Below are positions 28,437 to 37,015 of a DNA stretch of 64,000 nucleotides, in pieces (the stretch's first letter is position 1; each line of letters begins with the position of its first letter). Under the pieces are notes generated by a model. The model did no database searches and was not told the origin of the DNA. It saw only the letters and a list, made by a program, of their open reading frames with translations. The translations under genes were made by a program, and so were the position numbers. The stretch covers positions 3,596,001 through 3,660,000 of the forward strand of contig NZ_JAMLFW010000001.1 in NCBI RefSeq assembly GCF_024256385.1, read 5' to 3'. Source of the stretch: Anatilimnocola floriformis. GTDB taxonomy: Bacteria > Planctomycetota > Planctomycetia > Pirellulales > Pirellulaceae.

Positions 28437-28589
28437 ATGGACCGACAAACCGAGTTGTTTGAAATCATTCAGCAGGCGCTGTCGCTCGGTGGCTCTGACC
28501 TTTCGCCAGACGACTACCGAGAGCTACTGGAAGATTGCGCCCGCGCGATTGACTTGCGCATCCACGCCCTGCTTCAGCTTGCCGAATAA
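28437..28589 (+). CDS. Small acidic protein of 50 residues
   Basis: This short frame has a strong ribosome site (AAGGAGGAAAGTTC before the ATG). The product MDRQTELFEIIQQALSLGGS...DDYRELLEDCARAIDLRIHALLQLAE is a soluble helical peptide. I do not recognise it. The next small gene begins eight bases after its stop, so they are probably co-translated. Confidence 0.55.
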   Translation: MDRQTELFEIIQQALSLGGSDLSPDDYRELLEDCARAIDLRIHALLQLAE

Positions 28590-28597
28590 ACTGCCGA

Positions 28598-28795
28598 ATG
28601 GATGCAACCACGGACCATCAGAAAGCGCCACGCTGCCCGAAATGTGCATCCACCGATGTGTGCGTCTTCCCCGTAGAGATTGAGAGCCATCAGCTAGTCG
28701 GCGTTGCGCAATGTATTCCATGCGGCGCACTGTTTACGTTTCTCTTGCGCGACAGCCACGGCGAAAGCTCTCACGGCGAAAGCTCTGAAGAATAG
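28598..28795 (+). CDS. Small zinc-ribbon-like protein
   Basis: A 65-residue protein with two cysteine pairs, CPKC (about 13-16) and CIPC (about 39-42), spaced like a zinc ribbon. The C-terminus contains a short tandem repeat, HGESSHGESSEE. It follows the 50-residue gene directly. Its function is unknown; DNA, RNA or protein binding would be typical of the fold. Confidence 0.55.
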   Translation: MDATTDHQKAPRCPKCASTDVCVFPVEIESHQLVGVAQCIPCGALFTFLLRDSHGESSHGESSEE

Positions 28796-28829
28796 GTCGG
28801 TCAGAAGCCAAATCGGTGATCGTTAGCCG

Positions 28830-29351
28830 CTATGCGGCGGGTTGGCCGTGCTTACGGTCTAACTCACCCAGTATCTGCTCTGTCGAGACATCGCTCTCAA
28901 GTTCTTCCAGGTCTTCCTGCGGCGGCAGATCGACTTTCAGATGCTTCGCCATCGCATCGACCACCTGCAAGATACGGGTGATTTCGCGCTCCGAAAGCAG
29001 GTCGATGTGCAAGTCTAAGTCGGCGCGTCGATCTGACAACGCTGCCTGTCGGTTTTGGCTGACCAGCACGAACGTGGATAGAAAAATTGCTTCGAGCGAC
29101 ACGATGGTAGTAAGCATCCCAAACGGGAACGGGTCAAACTGTGTGAGGCCGAACCACGTCACGTTGGCTGCAATCCACACAGCGAAGAACACGACGTGTA
29201 AGTAGACGAACGCCATGCTGCCCGACCACTTCGTAATGGCGTCGGCAACGCGGTCTGTCGTCGTCTTGTGCTTCTCATACCGCTCACTGGCTTCGAGTAG
29301 GGCGTCGATGTTCTTCTGAACGACGCCCGTTAGCTGCTGTTCTTCAGGCAT
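28830..29351 (-). CDS. DUF1003 membrane protein
   Basis: A 173-residue protein starting at MPEEQQLTGVVQKNIDALLEASERYEK. The upstream 21 codons to 29414 look like leader and I leave them out. The core shows TDRVADAITKWSGSMAFVYLHVVFFAVWIAAN and the PFPFGMLTTIVSLEAIFLSTFVLVSQNRQ motif, both typical of DUF1003, with two membrane helices at about 50-72 and 85-107. The motif DRRADLDLHIDLLSE follows. The family is uncharacterised. Confidence 0.88.
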   Translation of the reverse strand: MPEEQQLTGVVQKNIDALLEASERYEKHKTTTDRVADAITKWSGSMAFVYLHVVFFAVWIAANVTWFGLTQFDPFPFGMLTTIVSLEAIFLSTFVLVSQNRQAALSDRRADLDLHIDLLSEREITRILQVVDAMAKHLKVDLPPQEDLEELESDVSTEQILGELDRKHGQPAA

Positions 29352-29571
29352 GGCTTCCCCTTTTTGGGGTTCACCGTGGGCAAGCCACGCGCCGTGAGCC
29401 GGATTACATCCCATTTATCTATGGACCATGCCTTCGCGCTGCTCTCGCTCGACCGAGTGATTTTCGGTTCACGTCATTCTCATCCGCGAAGTGAGAGAAA
29501 GCCGTGTTCCTGCTTAAAATCGCATTGGGCATCTGAGCGTTGTTCGACAATTTCGTGCATCTCGATACTAG

Positions 29572-30492
29572 TCAAAAGGCCCCGCCTGGAATGATCTCGC
29601 CGCCACTCTTGGTCACGATCGAAGCGAAGATTTCTCGATCAAGGCCAACGGCCAGCAGGTGAACGGAGCCATCCACGAATAACACGTTAGCGCCGCTCGG
29701 ATGAAACGAATAAATGCCCCAGGAGTTGTTGCAGTTCACTGTGCACGCGCCGCCGTTCACGGTCAAACCATCAGCGCTCCATGTTCGATAGATCGACGAT
29801 TGATACGATGCCCACGGTCCCCACCAGTTGGGCCATTGCAGTGCCGCGTTACTGTCGGCTCTGCGTCCTTTGATCCAATTGTCGGGCCGGCCCGCCATCT
29901 CGGCGACCAGCAACGTCGAAGATGTTCCATCGGTGATTTCCGCTAGGCGCCGGCGAGCGTTATCTGCCAAGGCAGGGCACTCAGCGGTATCGGCAGCCGC
30001 TGCTTTTTGGCCCGCGGGCCACCAAACGGCATCAACGCTGTTAGCAGCGAAATAGTCACCTGCTGCACCGATCGCACCCGTGGGATTGTTCATCTGGTCG
30101 ATGACGGTAATTTCGCGATTCTGCGATGGCGCGCTGGTGCAGACGAAGACTGGCAACTTCACTCGAATTAGCGGCGCGTTGGCGGCGTCGTAAAAGTTCT
30201 TGTCCAAATCGTATTTGTTCGAGATGGCCGTCTGTTCCAAGTAAGGCAGAATGAAAGTGCCCCAACCTTGAAACGGAGTAACGGCCTGTCGCCGAGGCGG
30301 CAAACCGACGCGGGCATTCTCGAAGTTCAGCGTCGCGATGCCCACTTGCCGCAGATTGTTCTGACATTGAATGCGGCGGGCCGATTCACGAGCAGCTTGA
30401 ACCGCCGGTAACAGCAAGCCGACGAGCAAGCCAATGATGGCAATGACAACCAGCAGCTCTACCAACGTAAATGCTAGGCGGTTTGACTTCAT
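29572..30492 (-). CDS. DUF1559 prepilin-like protein
   Basis: A 306-residue protein. The N-terminus [31 protein letters not shown] is a type IV pilin/pseudopilin methylation and helix motif (cleavage before Phe8). DUF1559 motifs follow: CQNNLRQVGIATLNFENA, LAEITDGTSSTLLVAEMAGRP and ANVLFVDGSVHLL. Such proteins are greatly expanded in Planctomycetes and are presumed to be surface or filament-forming. The gene is complete and single-copy in its operon. It is divergent from the next DUF1559 locus. Confidence 0.93.
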   Translation of the reverse strand: MKSNRLAFTLVELLVVIAIIGLLVGLLLPAVQAARESARRIQCQNNLRQVGIATLNFENARVGLPPRRQAVTPFQGWGTFILPYLEQTAISNKYDLDKNFYDAANAPLIRVKLPVFVCTSAPSQNREITVIDQMNNPTGAIGAAGDYFAANSVDAVWWPAGQKAAAADTAECPALADNARRRLAEITDGTSSTLLVAEMAGRPDNWIKGRRADSNAALQWPNWWGPWASYQSSIYRTWSADGLTVNGGACTVNCNNSWGIYSFHPSGANVLFVDGSVHLLAVGLDREIFASIVTKSGGEIIPGGAF

Positions 30493-30649
30493 GGCAAATC
30501 CCCTTTGTCCGCAGGTGACCGTGCATGGCTGTTACGTTGGCTAGCGCGCGATAAGATACCTGCAATTCCTGGTTAGACCAGCGCACTATCGTCGCAGCAA
30601 GGCGTCATGGATGTGGCTCCAGCACAGAAGATGAATGGGAGTTCCTCAG

Positions 30650-31593
30650 ATGAGTAGACGCGGATTCTCGATCACCGATCTGCTTGTCGTAGTGTTGCTC
30701 GGCGCCCTAGCTCTTGCGCTCGGTCTCCCAGCGCTGCAGCAGGCCGTAGAAGTTTCAGACCGCACGGTCTGTGAAGACAACTTGCGAATGCTCGGCGAAG
30801 CCTTCCACTTGCATGCTCGTGATCAGGGCGGTTTCCCGGGCCGGCGAAACGGTTACGACATCACCTTTAAAACCTACGGCGGGTGGGGCTCTAACCTGCT
30901 CCCTTATATCAACCTGGAATTGGAGGAGAAGTTCGATCGCGACTACGACTTTTTCGATCCGGTCAATCAGAAAGTCTCCGCGACCACGATTCCGACATTC
31001 GTTTGTCCCGCAGCTCCGCGCGACCGCAAGACAACCGTCGTGTCGAATGCGTCAGGCAATTCCAAGAATCCTGACAAGGATACGATTCATACGGTGCATT
31101 GCGGGCCGAATGACTACCTTGCTTCGAACGGTCTGTTTCTGCCGACAGCCGGCTACGGCGCCATCATTTCCGAAGGCATGCGCGCTCGCACGCATCAGGT
31201 GATGACCGACAACGAGAACATGCGCCTCACCGAGATTGTCGATGGGCTTTCTTGCACGCTACTGATTATCGAGCGGGCCGGTTCCACAAACCTCAGCAGT
31301 TTGCCCTGGCGCACAACACTCGCGGCACATGGGCCGGTTGGGGTTCGTTGTTTTTTGGCGTCTATAACTCCGATGATCCCACGGCCCCCGGCCGAGGTGA
31401 TGGCCGCGATTGCGCCGTGAATTGCAATAACTTCTACGGCATCTACGGCTTCCACGAGAAGGGCGCGAATGTCCTGATGTGCGACGGCTCGGTCCGTTTC
31501 ATCGGCTTGAAATTGAATGGTCTCACGCTCGCCCGCTTAACCAATCGCGATGACGGGCAACTGCTGGCCGATGACGACATCGTCGGCGAATGA
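30650..31593 (+). pseudogene. DUF1559 protein with a frameshift
   Basis: The first frame encodes MSRRGFSITDLLVVVLLGALALALGLPALQQAVE, a pilin-like start with Thr/Asp in place of the usual Leu-Val-Glu, through LTEIVDGLSCTLLIIERAG. Near 31280 the sequence shifts by one base; GTWAGWGSLFFGVYNSDDPTA...GANVLMCDGSVRFIGLK then completes the DUF1559 C-terminus, ending at 31593. Either this is a broken gene, a sequencing error or a programmed shift. The second frame overlaps the ATG at 31590. The GGGAG site at 30637 supports the 30650 start. Confidence 0.8.
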
Positions 31594-31625
31594 CAGAAAG
31601 TTTTCTGAAAGGGCCTGAGAGAGAC

Positions 31626-33104
31626 ATGATAACTGCTGCATTGTTGATCCTCGCTGTTTGCCAAGTTCACGCGGAGGCAGCGGCATCGTTTCTGCGAACC
31701 ACACAGCAGCCAAACGGCGGATTCATTTCCGACCAGCCCAAGCCCGGCGAAACCGCCAAGCCGAACCTACGCACCACTCGCACCGCGGTGCGAGTGTTTC
31801 GCTTGCTCGACAAGGACATTCCCAATCGTGAGAAAGTCACCGAGTTTCTGTGGGCCTGCTACGACGAAAAGTCGGGCGGGTTTGCAGCCGAACCGGGCGG
31901 CAAGCCCGATCCGATCAGCACTTCCGTGGGCTTGATGATAGCGCAAGAATTGAAACTCCCGACCGAGAAATACCTGCAGCGCGGCCTGAAGTTCATGGAT
32001 GAGCAAACGGAGGGGTTTGAACAGATTCGCATGGTAGCTTCCTCGCTGGAGGAGTTTGAGGCGACGGTTCCCAGCGCTGCCAAATGGGTACGCGAGATGG
32101 AAGCCAAGAAACTCGCCAATGGCTCGTTTGGAGAAGGCTCCGGCGCGGCGCGTCAAACGGCTCTGTTCGGAGTCGCCATTCAGCGGCTGGGGGGCAAGAT
32201 TGATCGAGATTCCACGTTGCGGATCTTACGTGCTGGCCAGCGCGCCGACGGCGGCTTTGGTAGCGATGCGCCTGATGTTTCCGACCTAGAATCCTGTTAT
32301 CGAATCGTGCGGTTGTTTCATCGTCTGGAGGCAACGCCGGAACGGGTTCACGACTTGCGCGGTTTTATCGCACGCTGCAAAAAAAGCGATGGTGGCTACG
32401 GACGAACAACGAGCGAAACGTCGTCACTGCATGGCACTTACTACGCCACGATCATTACCTCGTGGCTCGATGAACTGGAACAAGCCGACGTAAATGCAAC
32501 TCGCCGCCGCTGGCAGTTTGAAGACGTACCGCTGGATGAGTTGCCGAAGGATTGGACTATTGCCAATGCGTTGCCGGCGCTCTCAGCCAAGTGGGAAGTA
32601 GTGGAGCGCGACGGCGTGAGAGGCCTCGCGCAAAGCTCCAGCGCTGGGGCATACAAGCAGTTCCATCTTTGCTTGTCCGATTATCGCTGCGTCAATGTCG
32701 ATATTCGCGTTCGGCTCAAGGCCATTGCTGGCGAACTGGATCAAGGAGGTGGCGTCGTTTGGAGATACACCGATCCCAAGAATTACTACATCGCCCGCTG
32801 GAATCCGCTGGAAGACAATTTTCGAGTTTACAAAGTTGTCGACGGAGTTCGCTCGCAATTGGATTCGGCCAAAGTGCCCCATCGCGCCGACTGGCAGACA
32901 CTCCGCATCGTCACCTACGGCCGCAACATCCGCGGCTACCTGGACGGCAAACTCTTGCTCGAAGCCGAAGACGATCAATTCACTCAGCCAGGCTTTATCG
33001 GCTTGTGGACAAAGTCAGATGCCGTAACTCAGTTTGCCGACCTGCAGGTTGTCGCAGCATTCAAGGGAGACGTCGAAGAATTGGCAGCACCGTCGACTAA
33101 GTGA
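31626..33104 (+). CDS. Exported alpha/alpha-toroid protein with a C-terminal laminin-G/3-keto-hydrolase-like domain
   Basis: A 492-residue protein with a signal peptide (MITAALLILAVCQVHAEA), for which reason I prefer 31626 to 31590. Residues 20-300 carry prenyltransferase/squalene-cyclase-type repeats, seen as QQPNGGFIS, EKSGGFAAEPGG, LANGSFGEGSG, RADGGFGSDAPD and KSDGGYGR. The C-terminal 190 residues, with GGGVVWRYTDPKNYYIARWNPLEDNFRVYKV and GRNIRGYLDGKLLLEAED, look like a concanavalin-like (DUF1080-type) domain. Catalytic DxDD is absent, so it is likely a binding or scaffold protein. It follows the DUF1559 locus without a gap. Confidence 0.75.
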   Translation: MITAALLILAVCQVHAEAAASFLRTTQQPNGGFISDQPKPGETAKPNLRTTRTAVRVFRLLDKDIPNREKVTEFLWACYDEKSGGFAAEPGGKPDPISTSVGLMIAQELKLPTEKYLQRGLKFMDEQTEGFEQIRMVASSLEEFEATVPSAAKWVREMEAKKLANGSFGEGSGAARQTALFGVAIQRLGGKIDRDSTLRILRAGQRADGGFGSDAPDVSDLESCYRIVRLFHRLEATPERVHDLRGFIARCKKSDGGYGRTTSETSSLHGTYYATIITSWLDELEQADVNATRRRWQFEDVPLDELPKDWTIANALPALSAKWEVVERDGVRGLAQSSSAGAYKQFHLCLSDYRCVNVDIRVRLKAIAGELDQGGGVVWRYTDPKNYYIARWNPLEDNFRVYKVVDGVRSQLDSAKVPHRADWQTLRIVTYGRNIRGYLDGKLLLEAEDDQFTQPGFIGLWTKSDAVTQFADLQVVAAFKGDVEELAAPSTK

Positions 33105-33219
33105 CCAGTTTCGTATATCTAAAGTTGTGCTGCTTTAAGATGTAAACGCAGCCCTATGTTACGTTTCTGTGCCTGCATTCGCGGGCCAGTATTCTGTTGA
33201 AAACACGAGTGACCGATGC

Positions 33220-34161
33220 TTAGTCACTATTTCGCCTACCCTGCGTAACGGCTTCTTGGGCATGACGTTCGGCGCGTTCGGCATTCAGCTTTCGAAGACC
33301 TTCGCCGCTCGGCCAGTCCCAACTTCGCCAGCGTAACTTGTCAGCCCTCGCCTCTTCCAGCGATTCGCCTATTTTCGTCAATCGCTGTTCTAGATCGTAC
33401 AGATCTGACTTAGCTTGGTCGGTAATAACATGCTCGTCCATGCGATATCTGACAACGATGTAAGATAGCTTTTTATTTTGATCGTCCCAATATGCCCTAG
33501 GATCCGCGCCTAAGTCGAGCAGCCGGTTCGCGACATTGAACTGTGCGAAGAACTTCGCTGCTTCCATGACTGCGGGGCAGCCGTCTGAGCTTTTTTGGTT
33601 TACGTCGCCCCCCTTGTCTGCGAATAGCTGCGTGCGTTCCACACAATCTGGCACTCCGGCGTGAATCATCACAATCAGCAGTCCGTGCTTGGAGACCGGA
33701 TTAACAAGTTTCGGGTTGCCACCATGGTTCATCACACAACTGAAGTATCCGGGAAAACGAGTAGCGGCCGCTAGTTCCGTTACCGACTGTCCCGGCATGA
33801 ATCCATTTCCCTTCGTGTTGAAGTCGCTTTCAAAAAAGACATTTGGGTCCGCCCCGAGTTCGAGCAGCCGCCGAAATCGGTCCAGCTTATTGCCGGGGAA
33901 CGACCACATTAGTGGAGTCATTCCTCCTTTTCCTAAGGAATTGACATCCGCGCCTTCGGCGACAAGACGCTCAATTTGGGCGATATCGTTCGATTCAATC
34001 GCGCGGCACAAGCGGATGACTTTGCGATCAGTGAAAGAGTCCTCCGCGGTCCAACAATACTTTTGGTGAATTGGCTCGCGGGTCGCGGGCTCCTGAATTT
34101 CGTTTCTTGGCGCACATGCTGCCAACATGAATAGAATCATCACGATGGAAATACGATTCAT
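33220..34161 (-). CDS. Ankyrin-repeat lipoprotein, copy 1
   Basis: A 313-residue protein beginning MNRISIVMILFMLAACAPRNE; LAAC is a lipobox, and this fixes the start at 34161 rather than 34260. Ankyrin repeats follow: AIESNDIAQIERLVAEGADVNSLGKGGMTPLMW, RFRRLLELGADPNVF and NVANRLLDLGADPRAYW. The C-terminus has LRWRSWDWPSGEGLRK. Ankyrin repeats mediate protein binding; the partner is unknown. It is about 60% similar by eye to the gene at 35108, and the two copies flank an unrelated gene. Confidence 0.85.
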   Translation of the reverse strand: MNRISIVMILFMLAACAPRNEIQEPATREPIHQKYCWTAEDSFTDRKVIRLCRAIESNDIAQIERLVAEGADVNSLGKGGMTPLMWSFPGNKLDRFRRLLELGADPNVFFESDFNTKGNGFMPGQSVTELAAATRFPGYFSCVMNHGGNPKLVNPVSKHGLLIVMIHAGVPDCVERTQLFADKGGDVNQKSSDGCPAVMEAAKFFAQFNVANRLLDLGADPRAYWDDQNKKLSYIVVRYRMDEHVITDQAKSDLYDLEQRLTKIGESLEEARADKLRWRSWDWPSGEGLRKLNAERAERHAQEAVTQGRRNSD

Positions 34162-34426
34162 GATGGCAGCCCTGTAACGCCGCTGTAGATGCCAAACGCG
34201 GTACGTGATCATTCGCGAATCGGTGTCGAAGCAGTCATTTCGCTGCAATCGGCAATGCATAATCGCCTTTCGGACCTTAGTACCTCCGACGCCATCCTGA
34301 CACGCACAGCGGACCTGGAATTTGGCATAGAACCAATCATCTGACGAAATGTGCGTCCCGCCTCAGTATTCTCGGTTCGCCTTAATCTGATTAGCGCGCT
34401 GCTAAAACAAACAAAGACGCAAAGGC

Positions 34427-34999
34427 TCACTTCGAAAACCCGGAGAATTGAAAATCTTCGCCGCCATGGCCTTCGACTGCAATCACGGAATGGGTTCGAC
34501 TGGAGTCAGGATTGTCTTTTGCGCTTACAATTTCGACCTTCTCCTCAATTTTCAACGTGTAGTCCACCTTTCGCTCCGTATCCCGCAGAACAAGTTTTAT
34601 TTTGCGGTTCGGTCCACGTTCACCAGTGTAAATGTAGAGAAGATTGAATCTGCGATTGGGCTTGTCGCTAACTACTAGCGATCCATTTTTGTCAATCACC
34701 ACGTATTTGCCATCCGCCGATAGCGGACCAGCCAAGTTCCACTCGCACTTGTAACCAAAGCCAATCGATGTCTCCTTGTCGATAGGACGCTGTTCGACGA
34801 AACGGATGGTCCCGTCTTGTGCCATTGCCAGGCAACCTTCCGTTCCGTCGCCCAGGCGACTCTTAATTAGGACGAATTCGAGGTCTAACAACGGTGGCCG
34901 ACGTTCGGGCATAGCACCCTCGGAAGCGGCTGGGCGTGACCAAGCGCCGTCGAGTACCACGAACAACGTGATAACAGCGAGAAGAAATCTCAACCGCAT
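34427..34999 (-). CDS. Exported protein of unknown function
   Basis: A 190-residue protein starting at MRLRFLLAVITLFVVLDGAWS, a Sec signal peptide; the ATG at 35044 would add 15 residues ahead of it. The mature part is beta-rich with LEFVLIKSRLGDGTEGCLAMAQDGTIRFVEQRPI and YKCEWNLAGPLSADGKYVVIDKNGSLVV. I do not recognise it. It lies between the two ankyrin lipoproteins and runs in the same direction, and may be part of the duplicated unit. Confidence 0.65.
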   Translation of the reverse strand: MRLRFLLAVITLFVVLDGAWSRPAASEGAMPERRPPLLDLEFVLIKSRLGDGTEGCLAMAQDGTIRFVEQRPIDKETSIGFGYKCEWNLAGPLSADGKYVVIDKNGSLVVSDKPNRRFNLLYIYTGERGPNRKIKLVLRDTERKVDYTLKIEEKVEIVSAKDNPDSSRTHSVIAVEGHGGEDFQFSGFSK

Positions 35000-35107
35000 G
35001 CCGAAATCGCAACCAACAGAACACACAGCCGACAACTTATTCATTTAGCGAAGTCGGAAAACCATGGCGTAGGAGTTCTTGAAAAAACACGAGTGACCGA
35101 TGCGGGA

Positions 35108-36046
35108 TCACTCTTTCGCCTTAGCTTGCGCAGCAGCTTCGCGCGAGTGACGTTCTGCTACTTCCGCCGCCATCAGTTTTCGCCCCACGCCGCTCGGCCA
35201 ATCCCAACTACGCCAGCGTTTCTTATCGGCGGCGGCCTCGTCTAGCGACTCGCCAACGTTCGTAAGTCGTCGTTCCAATTCAGTAAGATCAGACTTTGCC
35301 TCTTCGCTCAGAGAATCCGCCTCGTTGCGAAATGTGACGACCATGTGTGCTAGCTTTTTGTTCTCGTCTTCCCAGTATGCCTTGGGATTAGCTCCTAGAT
35401 CCATAAGTCGCAAAACAGCGCGAAACTGGCCAAAATACTTAGCAGCTTCCATGATCGCTGGGCAACCATCTGACGACTTCTGATTGAGATCCCCACCTTT
35501 GCCCGCATACAGCTGAATGCGGTCTACCACATCAGGGACGCCGGAACGCAGCATGGCAATTAAAAGCCCGTTCTTAGTAACAGGATTAATGAGTTTGGGA
35601 TTACCCCCATGATTCATTACAAAATCAAAATATCTAGGAAAATGACTGGACGCTGCCAGCTCTGTCACCGATTCTCCCGCAAGGAAGCCGTGCCCCTTCG
35701 TATTGAAGTCGCTCTCAAAAAACACGTTGGGATTTGCCCCGAGTTCGAGGAGCCGGCAGAATCGGCCGAGCTTCCGCCCAGGAAACGACCACATTAACGG
35801 CGTCATCCTGCCCTTACCCTGCGCATTGATATCAGCACCATCTGCAACTAAACGCTCTATCATCGCGATGTCGTCGGCTTCGATCGCATGACAGAGCCTA
35901 ATGACTTTCGGATCGGTGAAATAATCTTCAGCGTTCCACTGGTACTTTTCATGAAACGCCTCGCGCGGAGTGGTTGCTTGTTGGTTTTCCATGCGAGCAC
36001 ATGCGGAAGTCGTCACCAAAATAGTGCAGATTAAGAGCTTATCCAT
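35108..36046 (-). CDS. Ankyrin-repeat lipoprotein, copy 2
   Basis: A 312-residue protein starting MDKLLICTILVTTSACARMEN, with a TSAC lipobox, so I start at 36046. It parallels copy 1: AIEADDIAMIERLVADGADINAQGKGRMTPLMWSFPG, RFCRLLELGANPNVFFESDFNTKG and RLMDLGANPKAYWEDENKKLAH, ending in RWRSWDWPSGVG. The region downstream of both copies shares CACGAGTGACCGATGC (33205 and 35089), proof that the duplication included flanking DNA. The role is presumably protein binding at the envelope. Confidence 0.85.
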   Translation of the reverse strand: MDKLLICTILVTTSACARMENQQATTPREAFHEKYQWNAEDYFTDPKVIRLCHAIEADDIAMIERLVADGADINAQGKGRMTPLMWSFPGRKLGRFCRLLELGANPNVFFESDFNTKGHGFLAGESVTELAASSHFPRYFDFVMNHGGNPKLINPVTKNGLLIAMLRSGVPDVVDRIQLYAGKGGDLNQKSSDGCPAIMEAAKYFGQFRAVLRLMDLGANPKAYWEDENKKLAHMVVTFRNEADSLSEEAKSDLTELERRLTNVGESLDEAAADKKRWRSWDWPSGVGRKLMAAEVAERHSREAAAQAKAKE

Positions 36047-36262
36047 TGGTAATATCCGATAAACTATAGCCCAATGCGTCGTCACCGAAATTCTCCTCGT
36101 ACATTTCAAAAAGGCCGTCAAACACGGCATTTATCTTGTGCGAGTTGACCATGTCCTGAATCTTGGGGAGGGCTTTTGTGAAAGTGCTCCAGAGTGCTGG
36201 GCGTGGCGTGGCCGTGCCCTAAGTCGCAAACTGAGTGATATTTGCTGCGGAAGAAGCGATGC

Positions 36263-36656
36263 TTATGGACCGTACAGGAGCTTTCTAGTGCCATAAGCTT
36301 CGGGCAAACGAGTGTTGTCCTGAACTGCATTCAAAATGTCGATTGTAACAAAGTAAGCGGAGACCTGTGTCATGCGTGCGGGGATCGCGGTGCTTGTTTC
36401 GTCAAGCAGCTCAAGCAATCCAGCGTATAGTGACTTAGGGTTGCTATGTTCAACTAGTTCGACTTTGCCGTTGGCATCATGAATTGCGAATGTGTCGCGA
36501 TTTAACCCGGCTGCGTTGAACGTGTACGCATCTCGGTTACCTTCTGGCACGACCAGCGCGAAGTAACTCCCAGGTACAGCACCGGCAGGAGCAGCAGCAC
36601 GATTGCGACGTCGAGGGCGCGGGATTCGTGTTTCGTAATATTAGGTCGATTCATCG
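36263..36656 (-). pseudogene. Frameshifted 'YVGSY' family membrane protein
   Basis: From the ATG at 36656 the frame reads MNRPNITKHESRALDVAIVL then LLLPVLYLG and goes out of frame. The next frame continues at the VVPEGNRDAYTFNAAGLNRDTF segment to the stop at 36263. Where relatives have GGGG before the AGC codon, this copy has one G fewer, which explains the shift. The C-terminus differs from the other family members. Confidence 0.65.
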
Positions 36657-37015
36657 CGGTTCCATCGTCTTCCGAAAGGTTCAGTCAGGTTGCTTTCGCG
36701 TTCGCCTCACATAGGCAACCGGGCGTTTTTCCCAGAGGCCGGGGCGCAATCGACGGTCCATCTTGTGGATTGCTATCGTGATTTTTGTTTTCCCGATCGA
36801 GCGATTCGTGCGCAAATGAAACGGCAGCTCGAACTCGCGCAAAAACTGTGAAGTGTCACGGCTGCCCGCGCAATTTCACGGTCCAGTGACTCAATTTACG
36901 GTTGCGATGAAATTCCTCAGGCAAGGCCGCTACGAAGCCGTTGCAAAATCATCGCTGACTCGTAATCATCCTCGGAAGATTGAACTGCTCTTCCACCAAC
37001 TCAGAAAAACTCGCC
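36657..37015. other. Intergenic region
   Basis: No gene supported. GGTTGC...GCAACC near 36688-36720 followed by GGGCGTTTTT looks like a weak terminator on the plus strand. The rest shows nothing I recognise. Confidence 0.4.
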
